Assembly: GCA_905182995.1 (NCBI GenBank)
Contig: CAJJDP010000128.1
Span: 62,001-126,000 of the forward strand
Length of the DNA: 64,000 nucleotides
From: Paramecium octaurelia
Taxonomy: Eukaryota > Ciliophora > Oligohymenophorea > Peniculida > Parameciidae
Reading direction: 5' to 3'
Made by a program: the position numbers and the translations under genes. Under the pieces are notes generated by a model. It ran no database searches, had not been told where the DNA came from, and was given only the letters and a program-made list of their open reading frames with translations. Below are positions 53,585-64,000 of the stretch, piece after piece. Position 1 is the first letter of the stretch, and each line of letters starts with the position of its first letter.

Positions 53585-54151
53585 TCATTAATCTTATTCT
53601 GACAAAGCTGTTCCTTCCAATGCTTATCTTTATTGTTCCTCTTTGTGTTCTTACTCCATCTAATCCTCTCTCATTATGTTGTCCAAGTCTGTCTACAATT
53701 TGACCATAGCTGGACCTCTCTCAATCTCTTAAGTCATTTGAAGATATGCAGTATTAAATTACTTGGCCAAATGATCACCAGAATCTTACTCAATGATATT
53801 TCCATTTGAATCTGTGACTGTGTATGAATAAACACCAGCATTATTAGATAAATCAGTAACCTATCCTACAACACCTGGAATATACTCAGCATGAGTTTCA
53901 ACTAAGGATTTATGTTTCTTGGTCTCGTGCTTCACATCTTCTGAAGTAATTTGAGCCCAATGTTCTATTCAATTTACAAATTTTATACGAGCTTCCTTTG
54001 GATTCAGATGGTAATCGCTGTCCCCCAAATTTACAAATTCCATGAATGCACTATTGAATGTTCTCTTCTAGTGAACTGCACCGTGTGATTTTCTCACGTG
54101 TCCAGCATATGCTGTTAATAGCAATGCGCATACAAGAACTGATTTGTACAT
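53585..54151 (-). CDS. Small secreted protein of unknown function
   Basis: Exons 54151..53989 and 53964..53585 (24-nt intron holding an in-frame TGA), total 543 nt and 180 aa. Signal peptide M-Y-K-S-V-L-V-C-A-L-L-L-T-A-Y-A-G. The middle has a beta-rich segment with Y-S-Y-T-V-T-D-S-N-G-N-I-I-E-Q. The last 60 residues are strongly helical and charged (E/Q/K-rich). No cysteine-rich pattern, no transmembrane helix after the signal. Could be a secretory-granule or extracellular matrix protein; that is inference from layout alone. Confidence 0.72.
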
Positions 54152-54622
54152 ATTAAAATTATTAATAATCGTTTTTCCACTTTTTACTTTTACATTACAA
54201 AAATAAAATAACAGATTTATCCCCTTTTAATAAACATAACCAAATGTGCTTGTACTTGTCTACAATATTTGTTAACAATAATTAGCCCAATCCCTATCTA
54301 ACTAGATACTTTAACTTTACTTTCAAAATATTTTATTAACATCATGAATAACTTAATATAATAAAATACATATCTTAATTTTAAATTGTTTAAGATGCTA
54401 TTTTTATCATAGTAATTGATTATCAATCTTACACACAAGGCTTAATGAAAATCCAAACTGATATACTATCTTTTGGTTTTGAAATAATTAGACATTAAGT
54501 ACTACAATTTATTTGATAGTATATCACACACATATATATATATATAAGTTCCTGTTTATAAATAGAGCAAAACTCTTAATTAATTATTTCACAATCTTGT
54601 AATTTAATTACTAAAAAATAAA
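54152..54622. other. Shared upstream region of divergent genes with a short (TA)n run
   Basis: 470 bases between the start codons of the secreted-protein gene and the RING gene. It includes a short TA run near 54533-54546, which also falls in the artefactual duplication (second copy near 55908-55921). Confidence 0.5.
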
Positions 54623-57600
54623 ATGCTTAATAACTTGAGAGATAGTTAGTAAAACAAGTAGGTTTTAGTAATTATTTAGTTACTAAAGTTAACTCGAAAA
54701 TTCATTAAGCAATTAAGTTTAATAAGCCTTCTAATCAACTGTTTAGTTTCGAGTAATCTCTTTTCTGCTTTATTTCTTGATGGTATTGATTGTGATAACT
54801 TTGCTTATTTCTATTGTTGTTGCCAATAAATATAGACAATCCTAATAATTGCTTTTAGTGGGAATTTTGATGATTCCATTGTTAATTGTTCTCTTTGGAT
54901 GTACATTGTACGTCCAACTTTAATTTTCTGATGCAAAGGAAAGATTGAAAAAAGTACCCCAAGAGAAGTAGTTGAATAGATGGATGTACCAATCATCAAT
55001 CACTTTTTTCTTTTTCTATACGAACTAATCTTAGTTTACTGCGATAAGATTGACTTACTTATATATTGTGTTTGCTATCTTTATACTCATTCGCAACGTG
55101 TCACTTTTATCAAAAGATGAATACAGTGACGATGAGGATTATAAGGATCTAGATGAAACTAATAACAATGATAGAATTAATTACTAAACTAAACCAGAAA
55201 TTAGAGGAAACTTGTTACTCTCTTTAATTATCTTCTGTTCAGTTTTGGCTTTCCTTTTCTTTATTTACGAAGCCTTGAAAATCGTATTGACAATCTATTT
55301 GAAATGCAGAAATCGTTCAGTACTTCAATATTAATACACTGATGTCAATCTAAGTAATTTTCAATTTAATCAATTGATATTTTTAGAGTTATCAGATGGA
55401 GCAAAGCATTTTGTGGACTCTTTCTTGTGAACCATATTGGGAAAATGATGATCTTGTGCACTATATTTATTACTCCCAATTCTTCCTCATATGTCCTTAT
55501 CGGATCTAATATTTATTACCATTTCTTTATGGCAACTCTAGTAAATGCCTTATTCAATGAGATCTCTTCAAGTATACAATATTGCCCATCATTTATTTAG
55601 TCCAAAGACCTCCTCAGAATGACAGTTCTCTATTCATCAACCATCAAGTGCTAATAGATTCAAAATTAAGAAGTATGCAAACCAAGAAAGCATTTTAACT
55701 GTTATTAATTACATCCTTCATTTTTACAATAGTGGGTACCTGCATGTTTAGAATATAAATCGATACATTTAATGGAATCCTCAATTTTGACATTTTCATA
55801 CTTTATGATTGTTCCATAGTTTAATTAATATTGTTAGGTTTGGCCATTATGAAATACTTGGTCATTCCCTAATTTAATAGGGAAAATGTCCGNGTATATC
55901 ACACACATATATATATATATAAGTTCCTGTTTATAAATAGAGCAAAACTCTTAATTAATTATTTCACAATCTTGTAATTTAATTACTAAAAAATAAAATG
56001 CTTAATAACTTGAGAGATAGTTAGTAAAACAAGTAGGTTTTAGTAATTATTTAGTTACTAAAGTTAACTCGAAAATTCATTAAGCAATTAAGTTTAATAA
56101 GCCTTCTAATCAACTGTTTAGTTTCGAGTAATCTCTTTTCTGCTTTATTTCTTGATGGTATTGATTGTGATAACTTTGCTTATTTCTATTGTTGTTGCCA
56201 ATAAATATAGACAATCCTAATAATTGCTTTTAGTGGGAATTTTGATGATTCCATTGTTAATTGTTCTCTTTGGATGTACATTGTACGTCCAACTTTAATT
56301 TTCTGATGCAAAGGAAAGATTGAAAAAAGTACCCCAAGAGAAGTAGTTGAATAGATGGATGTACCAATCATCAATCACTTTTTTCTTTTTCTATACGAAC
56401 TAATCTTAGTTTACTGCGATAAGATTGACTTACTTATATATTGTGTTTGCTATCTTTATACTCATTCGCAACGTGTCACTTTTATCAAAAGATGAATACA
56501 GTGACGATGAGGATTATAAGGATCTAGATGAAACTAATAACAATGATAGAATTAATTACTAAACTAAACCAGAAATTAGAGGAAACTTGTTACTCTCTTT
56601 AATTATCTTCTGTTCAGTTTTGGCTTTCCTTTTCTTTATTTACGAAGCCTTGAAAATCGTATTGACAATCTATTTGAAATGCAGAAATCGTTCAGTACTT
56701 CAATATTAATACACTGATGTCAATCTAAGTAATTTTCAATTTAATCAATTGATATTTTTAGAGTTATCAGATGGAGCAAAGCATTTTGTGGACTCTTTCT
56801 TGTGAACCATATTGGGAAAATGATGATCTTGTGCACTATATTTATTACTCCCAATTCTTCCTCATATGTCCTTATCGGATCTAATATTTATTACCATTTC
56901 TTTATGGCAACTCTAGTAAATGCCTTATTCAATGAGATCTCTTCAAGTATACAATATTGCCCATCATTTATTTAGTCCAAAGACCTCCTCAGAATGACAG
57001 TTCTCTATTCATCAACCATCAAGTGCTAATAGATTCAAAATTAAGAAGTATGCAAACCAAGAAAGCATTTTAACTGTTATTAATTACATCCTTCATTTTT
57101 ACAATAGTGGGTACCTGCATGTTTAGAATATAAATCGATACATTTAATGGAATCCTCAATTTTGACATTTTCATACTTTATGATTGTTCCATAGTTTAAT
57201 TAATATTGTTAGGTTTGGCCATTATGAAATACTTGGTCATTCCCTAATTTAATAGGGAAAATGTCCGTATTGTACAGTAGCAACAGGCATAGGCTATTGA
57301 AGATCAGTAATTGCAAACGATTGAGAATTAACAAGTACGATTGTCCACAGAGTAGGCATAATTGGACATGATTCTTAGATCGTAGAATGATGAGATCTAT
57401 GAGAATACTAGAAATAGGCCTCCATTCAAGAAAGTGAAAAATCTTGATTTCGTAATTTAAAATGAAAATGAGAAATGCGATTGCATCATTTGTTTGCAAC
57501 CAATGGTACTTAGTTCAGATGATCCTCTACTATAATTAAATTGTCATAGCACTCACATCTTTCACAAGAAATGTATTACAGATTGGCTTGTCTAAAATAA

Positions 57601-57634
57601 AAAATGTCCATTATGTAATACTCAAATTTTATGA
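54623..57634 (+). CDS. Multi-pass membrane RING-finger protein (516 aa)
   Basis: Use exons 54623..54657, 54680..55353, 55389..55571, 55601..55892 and 57268..57634, skipping the artefactual copy 55894-57267. The introns are 22, 35 and 29 nt, and the sum is 1551 nt. After a Q/N-rich N-terminus come six or more hydrophobic segments with an acidic loop (D-E-Y-S-D-D-E-D-Y) between. One segment reads N-S-S-S-Y-V-L-I-G-S-N-I-Y-Y-H. The C-terminus is a RING-H2-type finger: C-D-C-I-I-C...L-N-C-H-S-T-H-I-F-H-K-K-C-I-T-D-W...C-P-L-C. Probably an E3 ubiquitin ligase of endomembranes. Paralogue of 60941-62601. The 35-nt intron, ending AGAG, is the least certain join. Confidence 0.82.
55894..57267. repeat. 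Artefactual copy of 54519-55892 (contig overlap) inside a gene
   Basis: The 1374 bases before the N at 55893 recur after it at offset 1375. Joining 55892 to 57268 continues the codon series into the cytosolic tail and RING finger. Confidence 0.92.
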
Positions 57635-57749
57635 CATAATTATTATTATTTTTATATTATTTTCGAATTAGAATCAATCCGATAGCCATACCAGTAGAGA
57701 ATATATGGTGAATAAATGTGATTAAATAAATATTATTATATTAATTTTA

Positions 57750-58131
57750 ATGAACACAGAGAGCCAAGCAATTGATTTAAACAGCAAAATATTAAAATCC
57801 AGTTTAACAAGATAATTCACAAGATCTCCAACGAGATCAAGAAAAAGAATCATTTCATTACCCCCATTAGAGGCAGCATAAAATTAATACTAGAAATTAA
57901 AGCAACGAAATATTAGCTACCACAAAGAAAGTCCAAGAGAAGTATTTATTTTATTTATCAGTGTTGTAAGGTTTGATCTGTTTGACCATCAGAGAATTGA
58001 ATGGACTCTGTTTGAACACCTGTCGATACACCAAAGCCAAAGAAGAGAAAAAATATTTTCTTAATAACAAATATTTTGATTCTTGTTTTAATGCAATGAA
58101 TAAAAGGAAATTCCAATTATTTAATAAATGA
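57750..58131 (+). CDS. Short unknown protein (116 aa)
   Basis: Exons 57750..57930 and 57962..58131 (31-nt intron), total 351 nt. The N-terminal half is basic and S/T/R-rich (F-T-R-S-P-T-R-S-R-K-R). The second half has C-L-T-I-R-E-L-N-G-L-C-L-N-T-C-R-Y-T-K-A-K-E-E-K-K-type sequence ending in a basic tail. No family recognised. The intron is longer than usual and the gene could be larger or broken. Confidence 0.45.
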
Positions 58132-58783
58132 TTTTAGAAATATCTCATATTCATATTATTTTATTTCAGACTATTCACATTGCTTTTTCAGGCCTCTAAT
58201 CCAATTATCTCAATCCGTTACTTTATTACTCCATCAAGACTCTTACTGAATTAATTGATCCTAATCTAATAAACCTGAGAAGCTCATGAAATTTTGTGGA
58301 ACTTCTTTATTGTGGAATTTGAAAATGTTATCTAAAATTAGGGATAAATTAATTAATACGATTTTGTAAATATAAATCAAATTATAGTAATCAAGCATAG
58401 GGTCAATTCAACATGCGACTTTTGTTATTGAAGATCTAGTAAAAGTAATTGAGGACCGAGTTTATGTTATGACATCTGTTAGATTGAAAATCAAATTTAA
58501 CTTCTTTTTAATATACCCTAACATTTCACGTTTCTCCACCTGAGATTCTCCGTGAATCTCTAATTTTGATGAATTATTTTTCAGACAATTTCATTTTGAC
58601 ATATACTTATGATTATTGTTGCATTATGGCTATGAATTATATATTGTATATATATAAAATATTATTATCAGATATAAGTTTATTTTTTTAATTGAATTGG
58701 TTTAACAGATGGAATTTGTGAGTTACTATTAAACCTAACTCTTTTGAACTCTGTTCGATAATTTTCATTTTATTTATTTTATA
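58132..58783. other. Spacer with faint decayed coding traces
   Basis: 650 bases. Short forward segments (for example F-V-I-E-D-L-V-K-V-I-E-D near 58425 and V-S-P-P-E-I-L near 58530) recall protein-kinase pieces but are in different frames and cut by TGA. No gene is called. Confidence 0.4.
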
Positions 58784-60186
58784 ATGTTAAAAAACTTCAT
58801 TGTATATGAGAAGTTGGGAGAAGGTAATAATAGATGCAATTTAATACTATAGGATCCTTTTCCACAGTGTTGAAGGTTAAAAGATAATCGGATCAACAGG
58901 AGTATGCAATGAAGAAAGTGAGGATGGGACAATTAAAAGAAAAGGAGAAAGAGAACTCTTTGAATGAAATTAGGATATTGGCTAGCATTCAACATCCAAA
59001 TATAATAGCCTATAAAGAAGCATTCTATGATGAATAATCGTAATGTTTGTGCATTATAATGGAGTATGCAGATTAAGGAGATTTATAATAACATATCTAA
59101 TAGCAACTTAAACAAAAGCAATACTTCTAAGAAATAGAAATCTGGAAGATGATTTACTAAGTCTTATTAGGTATTTAAATTTTGATTGCATAATTTATAG
59201 CTTTGCGAACGTTACATCAGATGAAGATATTACATCGAGATTTAAAGTCAGCCAATGTATTCCTTCATGAAAGTAACTACAAACTTGGAGACATGAATGT
59301 TTCTAAAGTGGCCAAAAAGGATTTAGTATATACTCAAACAGGAACTCCCTATTATGCCAGTCCTGAAGTTTGGAGAGATTAGCCTTATGATGCCAAAAGT
59401 GATATCTGGAGTTTGGGTTGTGTGGCATACGAGATGGCTGCACTTAAACCTCCCTTCAAAGCAAAAAATATGGAAGGCTTGTATAAGAAAGTTTAAAGAG
59501 GATTATTCGAACGAATTCCCTCCAAATTCAGTGGAGAATTGATGACTATCATTGGATTATGTTTACAAGTCTAAAGCAAATCTAGACCATCTTGTGCTCA
59601 ATTGCTAGCCAATCCTATTCTATTGAGGAATGCTCGACAATTCATTACTGAAAGCAGAATTTCCTAATAAACTTAATCATCCTAGAATGGTTCTATGATG
59701 CTTCTATAGACTATTAAACTGCCTAAGAACTTGAGGCAACTTAAAGAGAAACTCCCTAAATCACAATACCTTATCGAAAGTGGCAATAAATCTTATGATG
59801 AATCTTTAGTAAATAGGTCCTTTCTACCTAAAATTCAAAATCAAAAAGAGATTAGACACAATGGTTCTGTTCCACCCTTAAAAAGCGATAGCTATCTCTA
59901 GTAATACTAGTCATACTAACCAACATAAATCAATTCCTTAAATGATAATAAATCTAAACACATTGGCAATTCAGTCTAAATACTAGACATGGAAAGAATC
60001 AGACAGAAGAAGTTACTTGAAAAACAATAAAACTTAAAGATAAGCGTCATTCAATAGAATGCTATACCCTACAACAATAGTTCATCTTCTTAAATTCAAA
60101 ATCTGTATTAAAACAAACTGTCTAATCATGACTCAAATCAATAGAAGCATTACTCTGAAGCTCCTAAACCCATCTGGTGGGGATGA
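58784..60186 (+). CDS. NEK-family protein kinase with D-M-N in place of D-F-G
   Basis: Exons 58784..58823, 58853..59170, 59201..60186 (introns 29 and 30 nt), total 1344 nt and 447 aa. Kinase motifs: G-E-G-S-F-S-T-V, A-M-K-K-V (lysine of subdomain II), [11 protein letters not shown] (catalytic loop), [14 protein letters not shown] where D-F-G is usual, [14 protein letters not shown], and D-I-W-S-L-G-C. The V-S-K-V-A-K plus [14 protein letters not shown] block resembles ciliary NEKs of the Chlamydomonas FA2 kind, which also depart from D-F-G. The C-terminal 180 residues are S/Q/N-rich without a clear domain. Confidence 0.88.
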
Positions 60187-60940
60187 TTCAAAGTTTTTTA
60201 TTTTATCTAAGAGATCTTATATTCAAAAGATGTAAAAATATCTTAAATATTTATAAAATATATTAATTGACTAGATTCTTTTCAATAATGGGAAATTATG
60301 TCTTAGGTACTCTTATTATGTCCTCTCCTTTTGATTAAAAGAAAAATATATTTTTATATAATTTCTGAAGGTGTATAAATTTATTTGCAACTTTATAGTA
60401 ATCTAAATAATCAATTAGAAAAAGAAAATGTTTAATATATTTAATTAAACCCATATAAACTAGAAGAAATGGATAATTATAGATCATGAATTTTCAATTT
60501 ATTATTAAATCCATTAATCGAAACAGTGAAATTCTTACTTATTAACTAATATGAGTTTAGACTGAGATAATTGAGTGTTGGAAATAATAACTTTTATTTT
60601 TGAAGCAATACTAATTTAGTTATTTTAAACTAATCTCAAAATTTGTATAATTTTATTATAATATAAGATTATTTCGATATTAAGGTTTAAAATACATTTT
60701 GCAGCAACTCTGAATTAAATCTATTAAGATATACTCGTTTTTCTAGCCTTTTTTATTTGAATAAATTTACTGTTTTTATGTAGATTTGCTTATATAGATA
60801 ACGTATAATTCTTAATAAGTCTTGAATCTGACAATAACATTTTAATTAGTAAAGTGATTAAATATGCATTTATTAACCAACCATAAGTCTTATCAAAATT
60901 AAATAATAATTAAAGTTTGTTAATTAAAATTACGTTCTAA
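60187..60940. other. Spacer
   Basis: 750 AT-rich bases with no sustained frame; the promoter of the next gene lies at its right end. Confidence 0.5.
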
Positions 60941-62601
60941 ATGGAAAGAATCCATCCTGACCCTGAGTAATCAGAATAAAATAGGTTAATTTTTCTTGCT
61001 TACATAGGGAGCAAAGTCGAAGATAGAAAGAGGGATAATATAAAGTAAATTTTTGGCCAATTTTTTATATTTATAAACTTCTTATGTTCTACATTGTTAT
61101 AAACATCATCTTTTGTATATTTGTAGCTAGCAAAAATAATGATTACAGTTAAATCATATATTTTTGCTCCCTTGAAATAATCTTAAAGGTGATTATTATA
61201 ATTTGCTTATTGTACCAATATTGTTAGTTTATTGAAGCTGAGAATAAAGCAAGATTCATAAATGATTAAAATCAACCAGAAATTGAAGCTAACATACTTC
61301 TATATTAATCAGCATTCTAATTTGTAATCGCATTTTCAAACTAATCCAAATATTTATGGATTAAAATCATACTTTTTTATTGTTCTCTTTCTCTATTAAT
61401 GCTAAATGTGTAAGTAAATCAAAGTTAACTACCTATTTGCATGTGTCATAATTCTATAGAAGATCAATATATAGAGTTTAATTATTCTGAATTAAAATGC
61501 CTCTTAGAGAAAGATTGTAGAATAGAAGACTTCGAAACCAGCTCATTTCCATATTTAAAGCAGGTAACTTTAATGGATTGGCCACTCATTGTTATTTTGT
61601 TGATTTTACTGTTTGCTAGAGTTTTAATCATGCCCTTTGCATGTTGTTTTCGGAAACTTAGGATTAAAGAATACTAGCATAGTTATAATGTTATATGTAT
61701 TTCAGCACATTATACGTTTTAGATAAATAAACAGCTCTCTCTTCTGGGTCATTTATCAGTGGATCCATCATATTTTCCAGTTTAGTAAAATTAATAGTTC
61801 TCAGTTTATTAATGGTACTTACTAAAAATAGTTCTTGTTATGTTTTAGTAGCATCGAATTTATTCTATCATATACTGATAGCCATGGTGTTCAACTAGAT
61901 CAAATACACCATCAATAGCGGTATTAAGTAACATTAATTCTTTAGAATAAGCACTTGAAGATTTGTGCTATAAAAATTATCAAATTCTTATAGATTCCAT
62001 CTTATGGATGAATAATTTTAAAAATACATTTTTTCAAGGTGGATTAATCTTATGTCTAATATTCACTTCAGTAGGCTAGTCATATTATGAAAGATCTGAT
62101 AAAAGTACAAATATAATGAATTATGATATTTTCATTGAATTCGATTGTGGAATATTTCAATTCATAATGTTGACCATCTTGATTTATAAGTATATCATTT
62201 ATCAGAATTGCAACAAAGGTAGGATCTTAGTATTCAACAAATATTATCATGGAAGCAATCAAGAACTATCAACCAACTAATCATCATTTCAAAATTAATC
62301 AATGATAGCTAATAGCAGAATACCAACTTAACCTAATAACGCAACCATAAATCATCAATAAACTAACAGACTGAAAGAATTAAAATTTTTATCTGAAGAA
62401 TAATCAATCTATAAGGTTGTAAAACATATAACAACTGAGGCAGACTGTCTAATATGTTTAGAATAGTTGACAGTAGAATAAGCTAATGTTGTATCATTAA
62501 AATGTCACCATCTTCATATGTTTCACTTTGAATGTATTAAATAATGGTTTCAACATCAAACAGCATGTCCAACTTGTAAGCATGAGTATTGTTTAAATTG
62601 A
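60941..62601 (+). CDS. Multi-pass membrane RING-finger protein (528 aa)
   Basis: Exons 60941..60984, 61008..61696, 61723..61920, 61946..62601 (introns 23, 26, 25 nt), total 1587 nt. Layout matches 54623-57634: charged N-terminus, several transmembrane segments, a shared segment N-S-S-C-Y-V-L-V-A-S-N-L-F-Y-H, a long cytosolic stretch, and a C-terminal RING finger (C-L-I-C...L-K-C-H-H-L-H-M-F-H-F-E-C-I-K-Q-W-F...C-P-T-C). It differs by a Cys-containing lumenal loop (C-M-C-H-N, C-L-L-E-K-D-C) around residues 160-200. Likely a membrane E3 ubiquitin ligase; target unknown. Confidence 0.83.
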
Positions 62602-62898
62602 TTTATCATCATCAACCTTTTACATAATTAATTTTATCTCATATAACATATTTTATATTACCATAATTCATTTTTGATGTTTCAACTTATTTGTATCATA
62701 AATTATCTCTGATTTACCATGAGAGAATTGTTTTAAATTATGAAATATAGAATTGATAATTCATAGATGTTTAATAGTGTGGGTACTCTTAAATAGTAAT
62801 GCGTAGTGAAAAAGTGGTAAATCACAATATCCAGAATTGAATAAAAATAAAAAATTAAATAGAAATTGGAATTTCAGAAGAATTTTGATGAGTTGTGA
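62602..62898. other. Spacer
   Basis: About 300 AT-rich bases, nothing recognisable. Confidence 0.5.
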
Positions 62899-63376
62899 AT
62901 GAGGGAATCAAAAATGAATGAGGATTAAATGGATAATAAACAGAAGTTGAGTTTAAATGATCCAGAATATTAATAAATCTTGGAATATATATTTAATTTA
63001 AATTACAAAGTGATGGCTTAAATGGATCTAGAAGTTACCAAATCTTAATGTGACACTTCGCAGAGTTCTAAAAAGTAATAGAAGAAGTGTGGACATTGGA
63101 ATTAAGAGGAACATGAATCATATCTTCGCTTTTTATAGGAAAATGGCAATCATAATAAGGGCCAAAGGTTATTTAAGAAGATGAGCCAAATCATTGGAAC
63201 AAGAACACCTAGTTAATGCAGGTAATGCTAAATTTAATAAGATTAGATCTCATCATTAAAAGTTCAATCCTTCAAAACCTTGTTTTAAGTTGATTTAAAC
63301 AAAAATAATGAAAACAAAATAATGGGCTCGCTTGTACATGAGTAGACATCAGGAAAAAGATGAAGATGAGGACTGA
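62899..63376 (+). CDS. Small Myb/SANT-type DNA-binding protein (SHHQKF motif)
   Basis: Exons 62899..63221 and 63247..63376 (25-nt intron), total 453 nt and 150 aa. The repeat reads C-G-H-W-N-Q-E-E-H-E-S-Y-L-R-F-L...R-L-F-K-K-M-S-Q-I-I-G-T-R-T-P-S-Q-C-R-S-H-H-Q-K-F, nearly the same as the one at 49111-49886, with an intron at the same codon. The tail is short, basic and ends acidic. A second in-frame ATG lies at 62914. Probably a nuclear transcription or chromatin factor. Confidence 0.78.
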
Positions 63377-63690
63377 ATGATAATTTTTTATGTAAATAAC
63401 AAATTCAATTTTTGCTTGTTGGCGATCTTTAAATATTTAAATAATCAAGAAATTTTGTTTTCTCGAGCTTCACCAAATTGAAGGGCTTTGGTTTTTGATG
63501 AAATATTACAAATACCTATAATAGAAAGGATACACAGAATCTGTTAAGTTACTGTAGAAATCCAAATAAAAATGAATAAAAATTATGAAAAATGTTGAAT
63601 TGACTATGAAGCGAGTATGAGTGGTAATTTAATATGAAAAAGTGCTATCTTAAGTAATAACTGAATCTGTTATGATATTTAATATATAAA
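63377..63690. other. Spacer
   Basis: 314 AT-rich bases, nothing recognisable. Confidence 0.5.
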
Positions 63691-64000
63691 ATGAATTTTG
63701 AGAATATTGTGAAATTTATGGAGAAATCAGAGGGTTGTTTAAATTATGATTTGATTAATGCGCCTTTTGTGCCAAATACATTTTCATTGTGGAGAGATGT
63801 TGTCTATGAAAATTTGGATTCAGACTTATGGTTTGAGTTTGTGAAATAGATTGACAAGTCGTTGTTTTAAAAATATTTGGAGAAGGTAAGAGAAGCATAC
63901 GCTAAGAAACTAACTTATTAAGATTTGAAGTTGAATGCTAGATACGATATAGATGCCAAAAAGTTTGAGAGCGTATTCGAAAATGATTTAAGTAATGATG
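63691..64000 (+). CDS. N-terminal part of an unknown protein (runs off the window)
   Basis: ATG at 63691 opens a frame that stays open for 103 residues to the window edge, with TAA/TAG as Gln. The sequence is soluble and helical-looking (W-F-E-F-V-K-Q-I-D-K-S, K-V-R-E-A-Y-A-K-K). Codon use fits the neighbouring genes. No family is recognised from this part. Confidence 0.6.

Noticed and set aside
54533..54546. (TA)n run as a possible IES or telomere trace
   Set aside because: Too short, lies in ordinary intergenic DNA, and no G4T2/G3T3-type telomere repeats are present.
58132..58783. Possible protein-kinase remnant (V-S-P-P-E-I-L and similar pieces)
   Set aside because: The pieces are in different frames, in doubtful order, and too short to call even a pseudogene.

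Overview
The window reads as macronuclear DNA of a ciliate, most likely a Paramecium of the aurelia type. Every convincing gene needs TAA and TAG read as glutamine and TGA as the only stop. It is very AT-rich, intergenic gaps are mostly a few hundred bases on the right side, and exons are joined by tiny GT...AG introns of 21-35 nt (most often 25). I fixed exon joins by hand, asking that each join restore a recognisable protein and that the total be a multiple of three. Seventeen complete protein genes were solved this way.

Left part (1-31.7 kb): a partial membrane protein with beta-helix-like and Cys-rich ectodomain; a decayed stretch; a 723-base assembly gap; a long gene-poor block (about 4.9-13.9 kb) holding only broken coding traces and one GC-rich hairpin; a secreted H-type lectin gene; a coiled-coil ORF; a 1382-aa Cys-rich (DUF4215-type) membrane protein on the minus strand; then decayed fragments and a clear pseudogene of the next gene.

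Middle (31.7-39.8 kb): an intact 2169-aa paralogue of the same Cys-rich surface-protein family. Together with the pseudogene just upstream and the inverted 1382-aa relative, it makes a surface-protein locus with living and dead copies.

Right part (40-64 kb): a compact run of ordinary single-copy-looking genes: acid ceramidase/NAAA-like hydrolase, WD40 protein, Rab-like GTPase, START-domain protein, A/B-type cyclin, OGFr-domain protein, CFAP77-like ciliary protein, two SHHQKF-type Myb/SANT proteins, Polo kinase, NEK kinase with an altered DFG motif, two related multi-pass RING proteins, a small secreted protein and several unknowns. Cyclin, Polo and NEK kinases, and CFAP77-like protein suggest cell-cycle and ciliary functions, but neighbours in this genome are not operons.

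Important caution: single N characters at 9307, 12030, 29085, 34346 and 55893 are each followed by a copy of the 1.37-1.53 kb that precedes the N. These are almost certainly unmerged contig overlaps, not biology. Removing one copy restores the reading frames of two genes (31768-39837 and 54623-57634).
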